The notes under the pieces were generated by a model. It was not told the origin of the DNA, did no database searches, and was given only the letters and a program-made list of their open reading frames with translations. Positions 54,647 through 63,892 of a stretch of DNA of 64,000 bases are shown here, one piece after another (within the stretch, counting starts at the first letter, position 1; the number at the start of each line of letters is the position of its first letter). A program made the position numbers and the translations under genes. The stretch comes from Anaeromyxobacter dehalogenans 2CP-C (GTDB lineage Bacteria; Myxococcota; Myxococcia; Myxococcales; Anaeromyxobacteraceae). Location of the stretch: NCBI RefSeq assembly GCF_000013385.1, contig NC_007760.1, forward strand, positions 1,675,001 to 1,739,000. The letters run 5' to 3'.

Positions 54647-55200
54647 GCGGGGAGCGCTTCACCGCGCGGCGGACCACCCGGTCGGCGGCGGCCACGCGGC
54701 GGCTCGGCGCGAGGCTCGGCGCGCTGCTCCGGCCCGGCGACGTGGTGGCGCTGGAGGGCGACCTCGGGGCCGGCAAGACGCAGCTCGTCCGCGGCGCCTG
54801 CGAGGGCGCGGAGGTCCCGCCCGGCGAGGTCTCCAGCCCCACCTTCGCCATCGTCGCCACCTACGGCGGGCGCATCCCGGTGCACCACGCCGACCTGTAC
54901 CGGATCGCCGACGAGGACGAGCTGTACGGGACCGGCTTCGGCGACCTGGTGGGCGGGGAGGGCGCGCTGCTGGTGGAGTGGGCCGACCGGATCCCGGGGG
55001 CGCTCCCGGCGGAGCGGCTCACCCTGCGCCTCTCGCACGACGCCACGCGGCCGGACGTCCGCCACCTGGAGCTGGACGGCGTGGGCGCGCGCCACGCGGC
55101 GCTGGCGCGGGCGCTGGCGGCCCCGGCCGCGCGCGCGCCGCGTCCCGCGGCCCGCGCCGCGGCGCCCCGCCGCCGCTCCCGCGGCGCCGGCCCCCGCTAG
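54634..55200 (+). CDS. tsaE: tRNA N6-threonylcarbamoyladenosine biosynthesis ATPase TsaE
   Basis: A protein of 188 aa from ATG 54634, ten bases after GGGGAGG; ATG 54643, which overlaps the nnr stop as ATGA, is an alternative. Walker A is LEGDLGAGKTQLVRG near residue 35, switch-like SSPTFAIVATYGG follows, and LVEWADRIPGALPAERLTL ends the fold. It works with TsaB and TsaD to make t6A37 in ANN-decoding tRNAs. The C-terminal 40 residues are an Ala/Pro/Arg-rich tail ([20 protein letters not shown]) absent from most TsaE proteins. Confidence 0.93.
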   Translation: MAEMSGERFTARRTTRSAAATRRLGARLGALLRPGDVVALEGDLGAGKTQLVRGACEGAEVPPGEVSSPTFAIVATYGGRIPVHHADLYRIADEDELYGTGFGDLVGGEGALLVEWADRIPGALPAERLTLRLSHDATRPDVRHLELDGVGARHAALARALAAPAARAPRPAARAAAPRRRSRGAGPR

Positions 55201-55658
55201 TCGAACGCGTGGCAGGCGAGGCAGAGCGGCTTCGGGCTCACGTCCGCGCCGTCGCGGAGCACCTCGCCCTGCCGTTCCTCGTAGGTGCTCTCCACGCCCG
55301 GGATCACGCGCCCGCGCGCGGTCGCCCCCTGCGGCAGGAGCAGGTGGAAGCGCCACCGCGAGGTGGCCGAGTGGCAGCTCCAGCAGTGGACCTTGCCGTC
55401 CGGCAGGGCCACGCCGCGCCGCTCGACCTCGGCGCGGGGGCGGAGCATGCCCGACGCGTCGGGGCTGTAGAGGACGTCCACCGGGTGGGCGTCGTGCATG
55501 CGCGCCGCCTCCTCGTGGCACTCCACGCACGTGGACACCGGGGCGCCGAGCAGCCCCCCGTGGATCTCGTCCCAGCGGCCCGGAACGGTCTGCCCCGCGA
55601 TACGCGCCGGGGCGAGGGCCGCCGCTGCGGACACCACCGCGAAGATCGTCGAACGCAT
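55197..55658 (-). CDS. Trihaem c-type cytochrome, periplasmic
   Basis: A protein of 153 aa with a signal peptide (STIFAVVSAAAALAPARIAG). It carries three CxxCH haem sites, CVECH (about residue 44), CWSCH (about 92) and CLACH (about 147), with extra histidines for the sixth ligands (HGGLLGAP, HDAHPVDV). The spacing resembles the NrfH/NapC-like or nitrate-reduction-linked cytochromes that carry electrons in the periplasm; the exact partner is not visible. Its last 4 bases overlap the tsaE stop on the opposite strand. Multihaem cytochromes fit a metal-reducing, respiring delta-proteobacterium. Confidence 0.85.
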   Translation of the reverse strand: MRSTIFAVVSAAAALAPARIAGQTVPGRWDEIHGGLLGAPVSTCVECHEEAARMHDAHPVDVLYSPDASGMLRPRAEVERRGVALPDGKVHCWSCHSATSRWRFHLLLPQGATARGRVIPGVESTYEERQGEVLRDGADVSPKPLCLACHAFD

Positions 55659-55822
55659 GGCCCCTCCGCGCAGCGTCGAAGCGATCGCAACCTCGCCACG
55701 AGCGTACCGGGAGCCATCACCCTCGGCGGCCTCACCTCGGGGTTCGCGCAGGCGGGTCGCGCCGCCGGGCCTGCTACGCTGGCGGCACGGAACGCGCCGG
55801 GGTGGTCCCCGCGCGGAGGGGC

Positions 55823-56596
55823 TCAGGCGGCGTGCAGCGGCGCGTCAACCACGCGGATCCCGTCCTCGGTGGCGACGAAGCCGCCCTCGGGCACCTCGCG
55901 CCAAGGGGCGCGGCCGATCCGCTCGCTCGCCACCACGAACGCGTGGCGCGGCCCGGCGTCGCTCGCGGCGTGGAGCGTGCGACCGCGGCGGCAGGCGGCG
56001 AGCAGCCGGCCGTCGGACACGAGGAAGGTGAGCGAGCTCGGCTTCGGCGACGGGACCGCGTCCGCGATGCGCAGCACGGTGTCGGTGGTCGCTGCGAGCG
56101 CCGCGCGCACCGCCTCGACGCCCGGGGCCTCGAGCCCGCCGCGCGCGCGCAGCCGGGTGAGGAACAGGTGGAAGCAGCGCTCGCTGTCGGTGTCGCCGCG
56201 GATGCGCCCGCGCAGGTCGGGGTCGATCTCCGCGAGGAGCCGCTCGCGCACCTCCGGGTCGTCCTTGAAGCGGGCCACGGTCCCGTTGTGGGCGAAGATC
56301 CAGCGGTCGTGGACGAACGGGTGCGTGTTCTCGCGGAGCACCGGCCCGACGCTCGCCTCGCGCACGTGCGCGACCACCAGCGCCGAGCGGATCTCGCGCC
56401 CCGCCTCGACGAAGGCGGCGTCGGCGTGGGCGGGGAGGATGCCCCGGCGCACGAGGGGTGAGCCCTCCACGTACCACCCGATGCCCCAGCCGTGCGGGTG
56501 CCGGTGGGACTGGAACCGGAGGGCGTTCTCTGCGCTGCAGAGCGGCTCGCAGGCGTCGCGGCCGGGGTGGGCGTGCTGACCGAAGAGGCGGCACAT
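55823..56596 (-). CDS. Class II glutamine amidotransferase
   Basis: A protein of 257 aa beginning with the N-terminal nucleophile: MCRLFGQHAHPGRD, with Cys2 exposed after Met removal. The family markers are HRHPHGWGIGWYVEGSPLVR, VVAHVREASVGPVLRENTHP, RWIFAHNGTVARFKDDPEVR and RIRGDTDSERCFHLFLTRL. It is the size of the YafJ / EgtC-like hydrolases. No ergothioneine genes (egtB or egtD) are next to it, so the product-specific role is unknown. The Cys2 start fixes the ATG at 56596. Confidence 0.88.
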   Translation of the reverse strand: MCRLFGQHAHPGRDACEPLCSAENALRFQSHRHPHGWGIGWYVEGSPLVRRGILPAHADAAFVEAGREIRSALVVAHVREASVGPVLRENTHPFVHDRWIFAHNGTVARFKDDPEVRERLLAEIDPDLRGRIRGDTDSERCFHLFLTRLRARGGLEAPGVEAVRAALAATTDTVLRIADAVPSPKPSSLTFLVSDGRLLAACRRGRTLHAASDAGPRHAFVVASERIGRAPWREVPEGGFVATEDGIRVVDAPLHAA

Positions 56597-56686
56597 CGCG
56601 GACGCAGGGAATCTAGCAGGGCGCCGGCCGCCGATCCAATCCGGGCGGGGGCGCACCCGCGGCGGCGGGCGGGCGGGCGCCGCCCC

Positions 56687-57208
56687 TCAGAGCCGCGCGT
56701 CCACGGGGGGCCCGAACGGCCGCGGGGCGCCGGCGCCCAGCTCGTAGAACGCCACCTGCGCGTGCCGCCCGCGCACGGTGAGGATCGCGGCGGTGCGCGG
56801 CAGGCGGAAGCGGCGCGGGCCGGCGCTCCCGGGGTTCACGTAGAGCGTGGGGCCGAGGCGCGCCGCGCCGGGGCGGTGGGAGTGGCCGTGGATCACCATC
56901 TCGGGCGGATCGCGCGCGAGCAGCGGGCGCGCCGGCGGGCGGGGCCGGTCGCGCGGGCCGAGGTCGTGGACCACCAGCGCCCGGAGCGCGCCGAGCGCGA
57001 GCCGGGCGGTCTCCGGCAGCGCGTCGAACGCGGGATCCCGGTCGTTGTTCCCGCGGACCGCGGCGACCGGCGCGACCTCGGCCAGCGCGTCCAGGATCTC
57101 CGGGCGGACCACGTCGCCGGCGTGGACCAGCAGGGCGCAGCCGCGGAACAGCCCGGGCAGCGCGGGGTCGAGCAGGCCGTGGGTGTCCGAGAGGAGCCCG
57201 ACCCGCAC
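56687..57208 (-). CDS. Metallophosphoesterase (YfcE/MJ0936 type)
   Basis: A protein of 173 aa starting at GTG 57208. All motifs of the small calcineurin-like phosphodiesterases are present: GLLSDTHGLLDP (D-x-H), LVHAGDVVRPEILD (GDxV), AVRGNNDRDPAF (GNND), VIHGHSHRPGAA and LYVNPGSAGPRRF. It has a likely binuclear metal site and broad phosphodiesterase activity. It lies 9 bp after hutI on the same strand, so it may be co-transcribed, but I see no link to histidine breakdown. Confidence 0.88.
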   Translation of the reverse strand: MRVGLLSDTHGLLDPALPGLFRGCALLVHAGDVVRPEILDALAEVAPVAAVRGNNDRDPAFDALPETARLALGALRALVVHDLGPRDRPRPPARPLLARDPPEMVIHGHSHRPGAARLGPTLYVNPGSAGPRRFRLPRTAAILTVRGRHAQVAFYELGAGAPRPFGPPVDARL

Positions 57209-57217
57209 GGCGCGCCC

Positions 57218-58483
57218 TCAGCGGCAGTCCACCATCGCCGCGGGCGGCGCCTCGTGCACCACCCGCCCGTGCTTCACCACCACCAGCGCGTGGTTGACGG
57301 CCATGTGCCAGGCCAGGTGCTCGGGCGAGCCGCAGCCCCACAGCACCAGGTCCGCGTCGGCGCCGCGCGCGACGCGGCCCAGGTCCGGCTGCCGCAGCGC
57401 CCGCGCGCCGCCCGCGGTGAACGCGACGAGCGCCTCGGCGGGCGTCAGCCGCAGCTTCAGGCAGGCGAGCGAGAGCGTGAGCCCGACGTTCTCGCTCATG
57501 GCGCTGCCCGGGTTCATGTTGGTGGCGAGCGAGACCGGCACGCCCGCCTCGAGCAGCCGCCGCGCCGGCGCGTACCGCTCCGACCCGAGGAACAGCGTCG
57601 AGAGGGGCAGCAGCCCGGCCACCACGCGCGCCTGGGCGAGCGCGGCGATCCCGGCGTCGTCCAGCTCCTCGAGGTGATCCGCGCTGGAGCAGCCGAGCTC
57701 GGCGGCGAGCCGCGCCCCGCCGCCCGCGGTGAGCTGCTCCGCGTGGACGCGCGGCACGAGCCCGCGGTCCTTCGCGGCCTGGAGCAGCAGCCGGGCCTCG
57801 TCGGGCGCGAAGGCCCCGTCCTCCACGAACACGTCGCAGAACTGCGCCAGCCGCTCGCGGGCCACCTGCGGGATGAGCGACGCGCACGCGTCGCGCACGA
57901 ACCCGGCCCGGTCGCCCACCTGCTCGGGCGGCACCGCGTGGAACAGGAGCGTGGGCAGGATGGTCGCGTCCCCGCCGAGCGCGCGCCCGAGCTGGTGGAC
58001 GATGCGCAGCAGCCGCAGCTCCTCGGGCGCGTCCAGGCCGTAGCCGCTCTTCACCTCGAGGGTGGTGACGCCCTGGGCGATCAGGCGGCGGGCGCGCGCC
58101 GCGGCGGCCGCGAGCAGCTGCTCGTCCGGCGCGGCGCGGGTCTCGCGGGTGGTGACCGCGATGCCGCCGCCGGAGAGCGCCACCTGGAGGTACGTCCGCC
58201 CGGCGCAGCGGAGCGCGAACTCGCCGGCGCGCTCGCCCGCGAAGACGAGGTGCGTGTGCGAGTCCACCAGCCCCGGGGTGACGAGGCCGCCGCGGGCGTC
58301 GATCACCTGCGCGCCGGCCAGGTTCACCTCGGCCTCGACGTCGCGCTCGCGGCCGACCCAGGCGACGCGGCGGCCCTCCACGGCCACCGCGGCCCCGGGG
58401 AGCAGGCCGGCGTCGGAGGGGCCGCGGTCGCAGGTGGCGACCACGGCGTTGCGGAGGACCAGGGTGGCGGCGGGGCGGCTCAC
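57218..58483 (-). CDS. hutI: Imidazolonepropionase
   Basis: A protein of 421 aa starting at GTG 58483, which overlaps the hutU stop (GTGA). It opens 4-imidazolone-5-propionate to N-formimino-glutamate. The amidohydrolase metal site is in [75 protein letters not shown] and [20 protein letters not shown] follow. Residues in [20 protein letters not shown] fit substrate binding in this subfamily. Together with hutU it forms a hutUI unit; hutH and the last steps are not in the window. Confidence 0.95.
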   Translation of the reverse strand: MSRPAATLVLRNAVVATCDRGPSDAGLLPGAAVAVEGRRVAWVGRERDVEAEVNLAGAQVIDARGGLVTPGLVDSHTHLVFAGERAGEFALRCAGRTYLQVALSGGGIAVTTRETRAAPDEQLLAAAAARARRLIAQGVTTLEVKSGYGLDAPEELRLLRIVHQLGRALGGDATILPTLLFHAVPPEQVGDRAGFVRDACASLIPQVARERLAQFCDVFVEDGAFAPDEARLLLQAAKDRGLVPRVHAEQLTAGGGARLAAELGCSSADHLEELDDAGIAALAQARVVAGLLPLSTLFLGSERYAPARRLLEAGVPVSLATNMNPGSAMSENVGLTLSLACLKLRLTPAEALVAFTAGGARALRQPDLGRVARGADADLVLWGCGSPEHLAWHMAVNHALVVVKHGRVVHEAPPAAMVDCR

Positions 58484-60120
58484 GGCAGCTTGATACCCCG
58501 TTCCCGCGCGACGCGCTCGGCCTCCGGATAGCCCGCGTCCGCGTGACGGAGCACGCCCATGGCCGGGTCGCTGCGCAGCACCCGGGCGATGCGGCGCGCC
58601 GCCGCATCGGTCCCGTCCGCCACGATCACCTGCCCGGCGTGGAGGCTCCAGCCGATCCCGACGCCGCCGCCGTGGTGGAAGCTGACCCACGACGCCCCGT
58701 TCACCGCGTTCACCAGCGCGTTCAGGATGGGCCAGTCGGCCACCGCGTCGGACCCGTCCTTCATCGCCTCGGTCTCGCGGTTGGGGGAGGCCACCGAGCC
58801 GCAGTCGAGGTGATCGCGGCCGATGACGATGGGCGCCTTCACCTCGCCGCGCCGCACCAGCTCGTTGAACGCCAGCCCGGCGCGGTCGCGCTCGCCGTAG
58901 CCCAGCCAGCAGATGCGCGCCGGCAGCCCCTGGAACCTGACCTTGCGGGCGGCGAGGTCGAGCCAGCGGCGCAGGCCGGCGTTCTCCGGGAACAGCTCCG
59001 CGACGGCGCGGTCGGTGCGCGCGATGTCGGCCGGGTCGCCGGACAGCGCCACCCAGCGGAACGGCCCCTTGCCCTCGCAGAACATGGGCCGGATGTAGGC
59101 CGGGACGAAGCCGGGGTACGCGAACGCGTCCGCGAGGCCCGCCTCGCGCGCACCGGCGCGCAGGTTGTTGCCGTAGTCGAACACGTGGCTGCCCATGCGC
59201 CGCATGGCCAGCATCGCCTCGACCTGCCGGGCCATGGACTCCTTCGCGCGCCGCACCACGCCCTCGGGGTCTCGCGCGCGGAGCGCGGGGAGGTCCGCGA
59301 GCGGCGCGTCGGCGGGGACGTAGCCGTTCAGCGGATCGTGGGCGGAGGTCTGGTCGGTGACGAGGTCGGGCGCGACGCCGCGGCGGGCCAGCTCGGCGTA
59401 GACGGTGGCGGCGTTGCCCACCAGGCCGACCGAGAGCGGCCGCCTGGCGCGGCGCGCCTCGTCGAGCCGGGCGAGCGCGTCGTCGAGGTCGGCGGCGCGC
59501 GCGTCGAGGTAGCCGGTCGCGAGCCGCTTCTCGATGCGGGCCGGGTCCACGTCCACGCCCAGGAACGCGGCGCCGAGCAGCGTGGCCGCGAGCGGCTGCG
59601 CGCCGCCCATGCCGCCGAGCCCGCCGGAGAGCACCAGGCGGCCGGCGAGGTCGTCGGTGCCGAAGTGCGTGCGGCCGGCCTGCGCGAACGTCTCGTAGGT
59701 GCCCTGCAGGATCCCCTGGCTGCCGATGTAGATCCAGGAGCCCGCGGTCATCTGCCCGTACATCATGAGCCCGCGCGCCTCGAGGTCCCAGAAGTGCTCC
59801 CAGGTGGCGAAGCGCGGGACCAGGTTCGAGTTCGCGATGAGCACGCGCGGCGCGTCGGGGTGGGTGCCGAGCACGCCCACCGGCTTGCCGCTCTGCACGA
59901 GCAGCGTCTCGTCGTCGCCGAGCGCCTTCAGGGCCGCGACGATGCGCCGGTAGCTCTCCCAGTCGCGGGCGGCCTTCCCGGTGCCGCCGTAGACCACCAG
60001 GTCCTCGGGCCGCTCGGCCACGTCGGGATCGAGGTTGTTCATGAGCATGCGGAGCGCCGCCTCCTGCACCCAGCCTCGGCAGGAGAGGGCGTCGCCTCGC
60101 GGCGCGCGGATCGGATCCAT
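58480..60120 (-). CDS. hutU: Urocanate hydratase
   Basis: A protein of 546 aa. It hydrates urocanate to imidazolonepropionate using tightly bound NAD as an electrophile. The family blocks are [115 protein letters not shown], and [17 protein letters not shown] with the catalytic Cys in [17 protein letters not shown]. It is the first gene of the leftward hutU-hutI-phosphoesterase operon. Confidence 0.96.
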   Translation of the reverse strand: MDPIRAPRGDALSCRGWVQEAALRMLMNNLDPDVAERPEDLVVYGGTGKAARDWESYRRIVAALKALGDDETLLVQSGKPVGVLGTHPDAPRVLIANSNLVPRFATWEHFWDLEARGLMMYGQMTAGSWIYIGSQGILQGTYETFAQAGRTHFGTDDLAGRLVLSGGLGGMGGAQPLAATLLGAAFLGVDVDPARIEKRLATGYLDARAADLDDALARLDEARRARRPLSVGLVGNAATVYAELARRGVAPDLVTDQTSAHDPLNGYVPADAPLADLPALRARDPEGVVRRAKESMARQVEAMLAMRRMGSHVFDYGNNLRAGAREAGLADAFAYPGFVPAYIRPMFCEGKGPFRWVALSGDPADIARTDRAVAELFPENAGLRRWLDLAARKVRFQGLPARICWLGYGERDRAGLAFNELVRRGEVKAPIVIGRDHLDCGSVASPNRETEAMKDGSDAVADWPILNALVNAVNGASWVSFHHGGGVGIGWSLHAGQVIVADGTDAAARRIARVLRSDPAMGVLRHADAGYPEAERVARERGIKLP

Positions 60121-60205
60121 GGACGCAACCTCCGGCGCGAGAGCGTGGCCCGGGGGCCGGCCGGCCGCACCGCGAAAAACGGGGCCCGCCGCGGCCGGCC
60201 GCTGC

Positions 60206-60211
60206 TAGACT
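60206..60211 (+). promoter_or_regulatory. -10-like TAGACT before psd
   Basis: TAGACT lies eleven bases before the ATG at 60223 with no Shine-Dalgarno site, compatible with a very short leader. Confidence 0.35.
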
Positions 60212-60222
60212 CCGCGCGCTCC

Positions 60223-61068
60223 ATGAACGACCGCCTGTTCATCTCCGCCCTGCGGCTCCTGCCCAAGAACGCCCTCTCGCGCGCCGTCGGCGCGCTCACC
60301 CGCTGGCGCGCGCCGCTCCCCGTGCGGCTCGCCGCCATGCGGGCGTTCGCGCGGCGCTACGGCATCGACCTGTCGGAGTGCCCGGACCTCGACGTGTACC
60401 GGACGTTCGGCGAGTTCTTCGCGCGCCCGCTGCGGCCCGGGCTGCGGCCCGTCGCGCCCGGCGAGCGGGTGCTGGTGTCACCGGTGGACGGCGTCGTGTC
60501 CGAGACCGGCCGCGCCGAGGCCGGCCGGCTGGTGCAGGCGAAGGGCATCGACTACCCGGCCGCCGCGCTGCTGGGCGACGACGCGCTCGCCGCGCGGCTG
60601 GCGGGCGGCGCCTACGCGACGCTGTACCTCTCGCCCAAGGACTACCACCGCATCCACTTCCCGCTGGGCGGGCGGGTGACCGGCTGGCGCTACGTGCCGG
60701 GGAAGCTCTGGCCGGTGAACCCGGCCTCGGTCCGGACGGTGCCCGGCCTGTTCGCGCTGAACGAGCGGCTGGTGACCGTCCTGGAGACGCCGCTCGGCGC
60801 CTGCGCGGTGGTGGCGGTGGGGGCCACGGTGGTGGGCCGGGTGTGCGCCTACTACGACCCGTCCATCCCGTTCACCAACCTGGCGGGCGCGGCGCCGCGC
60901 CGCCACGACTACCCGACGCCCATCCCGGTGGAGAAGGGGCAGGAGCTGGGGGCGTTCGAGATGGGCTCCACGGTGATCCTGCTCTTCGAGCCGGGAAAGG
61001 TCCGGCTCGACCCGCGGCTCGCGCCCGGGGCGCGGGTCCGGGTGGGCGAGCCGCTCGGCGGCGCCTAG
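60223..61068 (+). CDS. psd: Phosphatidylserine decarboxylase proenzyme
   Basis: A protein of 281 aa. It makes phosphatidylethanolamine; the chain self-cleaves between Gly and Ser in [11 protein letters not shown] near residue 250 to form the pyruvoyl group. The usual LGST is MGST here, a tolerated variant. Other blocks are [40 protein letters not shown] with the catalytic His, [20 protein letters not shown] and [14 protein letters not shown]. The size matches the proteobacterial short form. It is monocistronic, divergent from hutU. Confidence 0.94.
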   Translation: MNDRLFISALRLLPKNALSRAVGALTRWRAPLPVRLAAMRAFARRYGIDLSECPDLDVYRTFGEFFARPLRPGLRPVAPGERVLVSPVDGVVSETGRAEAGRLVQAKGIDYPAAALLGDDALAARLAGGAYATLYLSPKDYHRIHFPLGGRVTGWRYVPGKLWPVNPASVRTVPGLFALNERLVTVLETPLGACAVVAVGATVVGRVCAYYDPSIPFTNLAGAAPRRHDYPTPIPVEKGQELGAFEMGSTVILLFEPGKVRLDPRLAPGARVRVGEPLGGA

Positions 61069-61137
61069 CCCCGCCGCGGAGGGCGGGCTCCCCACACCCC
61101 CGTGCATCACGGGCGGGGCTCTGGTATCTACGCCGGC

Positions 61138-62382
61138 GTGAAGATCAACGGCGTGAAGGGCATGAACGACGTCCTCCCCGCGGACGTCGCCCGCTGGCAC
61201 GAGATGGAGTCGGTCGCGCGCGACGTGTTCGCGCTGTACGGCTACCGCGAGGTGCGGACCCCGGCCGTGGAGCACGCGGCGCTGTTCGCCCGGGGCGTCG
61301 GCGAGGCCACCGACATCGTCAACAAGGAGATGTACGTCTTCGAGGACAAGGGCGAGGAGCTGCTCGCGCTGCGCCCCGAGGGCACCGCCGGCACGGTGCG
61401 CGCGTTCATCGAGCACGGCGCGTTCGTGGAGGGCCCGCAGAAGTGGTTCTACATGGGCCCGATGTTCCGGCGCGAGCGGCCGCAGAAGGGCCGCTACCGC
61501 CAGTTCCACCAGATCGGCTGCGAGGCGTTCGGCGTCGCCGAGCCGTACCTCGACGCGGAGCAGATCGCGCTGCTCGCGGACTACTTCGCGCGCCTGGGCG
61601 TCACCGCCGAGCTGAAGCTCAACTCGGTGGGCGACGCGCAGTGCCGCCCCGCCTACCTCGCCGACCTGAAGGCGTACCTGGTCTCGAACCAGGGCGCGCT
61701 CTGCGCCGACTGCAAGGACCGCATCGAGCGCAACCCGCTCCGCGTGCTCGACTGCAAGGTCGAGTCCTGCCAGCCGGTGCTGGAGAAGGCCCCGCGGCTG
61801 CTGGAGCGGCTCTGCGAGCCGTGCCGGACGCACTTCGACCAGGTGAAGGCCGGGCTCGACGCGCTCGGCGTCGCCTACCGCGTCGAGCCGAGGCTGGTCC
61901 GCGGGCTCGACTACTACGTGCGCACCGCCTACGAGTTCACCTCCGACGCGCTCGGCTCCCAGTCGGCGGTCGCGGGCGGCGGCCGGTACGACCGGCTGGT
62001 CGAGACGCTGGGCGGGCCGCCGACGCCGGGCATCGGCTTCGCGCTCGGCGAGGAGCGCCTCTCCATGATCCTGGAGAAGGTGGGCCGCGCCGCGCCGGAG
62101 CGCCGGCCGGCGGTGTTCTTCGTCAGCGCGGACGCGACCGGCGCGCTCGAGGCGCTGCGGCTCGCCGCCGCGCTGCGCCGCGCCGGGATCGCCTGCGAGC
62201 TCGATCCGCGCGGCGGCAAGATGAAGGCGCAGTTCAAGCAGGCGGAGCGGGTCGGCGCGCGCTGGGCGGTGGTGCTCGGCGGGAACGAGGTCGCGACCGG
62301 CCAGGCGAAGCTGAAGGACCTGCAGACGCGCGAGGAGACGCCCATCGCGCTCTCCGACCTCGCCGCGCGGGTCGCGGGGTAG
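61138..62382 (+). CDS. hisS: Histidyl-tRNA synthetase
   Basis: A protein of 414 aa. GTG 61138 gives the standard VKINGVKGMNDVLPADV start; the ATG at 61102 would add 12 unrelated residues. Class II motifs are motif 1 in GTAGTVRAFIEHGAF, motif 2 in WFYMGPMFRRERPQKGRYRQ, the HisA signature LVRGLDYYVRTAYEF, HisB-type GGGRYDRLVETLGG, and motif 3 in GIGFALGEERLSMI. The anticodon-binding alpha/beta domain forms the last 95 residues. The start has a TATCTA hexamer seven bases upstream and no ribosome site, suggesting a leaderless transcript. Confidence 0.95.
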   Translation: MKINGVKGMNDVLPADVARWHEMESVARDVFALYGYREVRTPAVEHAALFARGVGEATDIVNKEMYVFEDKGEELLALRPEGTAGTVRAFIEHGAFVEGPQKWFYMGPMFRRERPQKGRYRQFHQIGCEAFGVAEPYLDAEQIALLADYFARLGVTAELKLNSVGDAQCRPAYLADLKAYLVSNQGALCADCKDRIERNPLRVLDCKVESCQPVLEKAPRLLERLCEPCRTHFDQVKAGLDALGVAYRVEPRLVRGLDYYVRTAYEFTSDALGSQSAVAGGGRYDRLVETLGGPPTPGIGFALGEERLSMILEKVGRAAPERRPAVFFVSADATGALEALRLAAALRRAGIACELDPRGGKMKAQFKQAERVGARWAVVLGGNEVATGQAKLKDLQTREETPIALSDLAARVAG

Positions 62383-62387
62383 CCGCC

Positions 62388-62939
62388 ATGCCGCTCGCGC
62401 CCCTCGCCGCGCTCGCGCTCGCCCTCGCCGCCGCGCCCGCGGCGGCCCCCGCCGCCGCGCCGGCCGCCGCTCCGAAGCCCGCGCCCGCCCAGGGTCCGGC
62501 CCGGGCGCCCGCGCCGGCCGGCGCCCGCCCGGTGGTGCTGGAGGTCTCCGCGGACCGCGGCGTCGCGGCCGCGATCGTCGGGGCCGTGACCGAGCGGCTC
62601 TGCGCGGCGGTCGCCGAGGCGGCGAAGGCCGACGCGATCTGCCCGGACGGCGCCCCCGAGCTGGAGGTGGTCCAGCGCGCCGAGGCGCTCGGCGCCTGCC
62701 GGGGCGAGGACTGCCCGCGCACGGTGGCCGAGGCGCTCGAGGCGGATCGCCGCGTGCTGGCGCGCCTGGAGCGCGACGCGGCGGGCGGGCTGCGGATCAC
62801 GGTCCGGCTGCTCGGCGCCGCGGGCGTGCCGGTCGCCTCCGCGGCGGCGCCGCTGCCGGAGGACCTCGAGCCGCTGCTCGCGCGCGCGGCGTCGCTCGTG
62901 CCGGGGCTGTTCGAGGCGCGGGGCGCCGGGGCCCGCTGA
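62388..62939 (+). CDS. Exported Ala/Pro-rich protein of unknown function
   Basis: A protein of 183 aa. The N-terminal 24 residues are a hydrophobic signal (LAPLAALALALAAAPAAAPA), followed by an Ala/Pro-rich spacer to residue 47. The mature domain is helical-beta: RGVAAAIVGAVTERLCAAVA, QRAEALGACRGEDCPRTVAE and RLERDAAGGLRITVRLLGAA, with four cysteines that may pair (Cys residues around KADAICPDGA and GACRGEDC). The pattern recalls periplasmic nucleotide-independent binding domains, but no family is recognised. It is coupled to miaA: its stop overlaps the miaA ATG (TGATG). Confidence 0.75.
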   Translation: MPLAPLAALALALAAAPAAAPAAAPAAAPKPAPAQGPARAPAPAGARPVVLEVSADRGVAAAIVGAVTERLCAAVAEAAKADAICPDGAPELEVVQRAEALGACRGEDCPRTVAEALEADRRVLARLERDAAGGLRITVRLLGAAGVPVASAAAPLPEDLEPLLARAASLVPGLFEARGAGAR

Positions 62940-63838
62940 TGCGGCTGGTGTTGGTCGCCGGACCGACCGCGTCCGGCAAGACCGCGCTCGCCGTCGCGCT
63001 GGCGCAGCGGCTCGGCGGCGAGATCGTCAACGCCGACTCGCAGCAGGTCTACCGCGGGCTCGACGTCGGCACCGCCAAGCCCACCGCCGAGGAGCGCGCC
63101 GCCGCCCCGCACCACCTGCTCGACCTCGTCGAGCCGGGGGAGGGGATGGACGCGGCCCGCTTCGCGGCGCTCGCCGACGCGGCCATCGCGGACATCGCGG
63201 CGCGCGGGCGCGTGCCCATCGTGGCGGGCGGCACCGGGCTCTACGTGAGGGCGCTGCTGCACGGCGTGGTGGAGGCGCCCGGGCGCGACCCCGAGCTGCG
63301 CCGGGCCCTGGAGGCAGAGGCGGCGCGCGACGGCCGGCCGGCGCTCCACGCGCGGCTCGCGGCGGTGGACCCCGCCGCGGCGGCGCGCATCCGCCCGAAC
63401 GACCTCGTGCGGGTGGTGCGCGCGCTGGAGATCGCCGCCGGCGGCCGGACGCCCTCCGAGCTGTACCAGGCGCACGCCTTCCGCGAGGACCGCTACGACG
63501 CGGCGCTGCTCGCGCTCGATCCCCCGCGCGCGGAGCTGCACGCGCGCATCGACGCCCGGGTCCGCGCCATGTTCGCGGGCGGCCTGCTCGAAGAGGCGCG
63601 CGCGCTCGCCGCCCGCTTCGGCGGCGCGCTGCCGGCCCGGCTGCCCATCGGCTACGCGGAGGCGGCGGCGCACCTGCGCGGCGAGCTCGACCTCGAGGAG
63701 GCGATCCGGCGCGTCCAGGTCGCGCACCGCCGCTACGCGCGACGCCAGGTGATCTGGCTGCGCAAGGAGCGCGGCGTCGTCTGGATCGCCCCGCCGTACG
63801 ACCCGGAGGCGTTGGCGCGCCGCGTCGAAAAGCGCTGA
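62939..63838 (+). CDS. miaA: tRNA dimethylallyltransferase
   Basis: A protein of 299 aa. It adds the dimethylallyl group to A37 of tRNAs reading UNN. P-loop LVAGPTASGKTALAVALAQR starts the chain, NADSQQVYRGLDVGTAKPTA follows, and PIVAGGTGLYVRALLHGVVE, PNDLVRVVRALEIAAGGRTP and PIGYAEAAAHLRGELDLEEA with RRYARRQVIWLRKER finish it. The start overlaps the upstream stop. It may be part of the hisS-led operon. Confidence 0.95.
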   Translation: MRLVLVAGPTASGKTALAVALAQRLGGEIVNADSQQVYRGLDVGTAKPTAEERAAAPHHLLDLVEPGEGMDAARFAALADAAIADIAARGRVPIVAGGTGLYVRALLHGVVEAPGRDPELRRALEAEAARDGRPALHARLAAVDPAAAARIRPNDLVRVVRALEIAAGGRTPSELYQAHAFREDRYDAALLALDPPRAELHARIDARVRAMFAGGLLEEARALAARFGGALPARLPIGYAEAAAHLRGELDLEEAIRRVQVAHRRYARRQVIWLRKERGVVWIAPPYDPEALARRVEKR

Positions 63839-63880
63839 GAAGCCGGTGGGCTGCGCGCGTGCGTTCCGCCGGGGCCGTGC

Positions 63881-63886
63881 TATAAG
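63881..63886 (+). promoter_or_regulatory. -10-like TATAAG before accA
   Basis: TATAAG ends six bases before the GTG at 63893, with no Shine-Dalgarno site. Initiation would fall at the start codon. Confidence 0.4.
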
Positions 63887-63892
63887 CCGTCC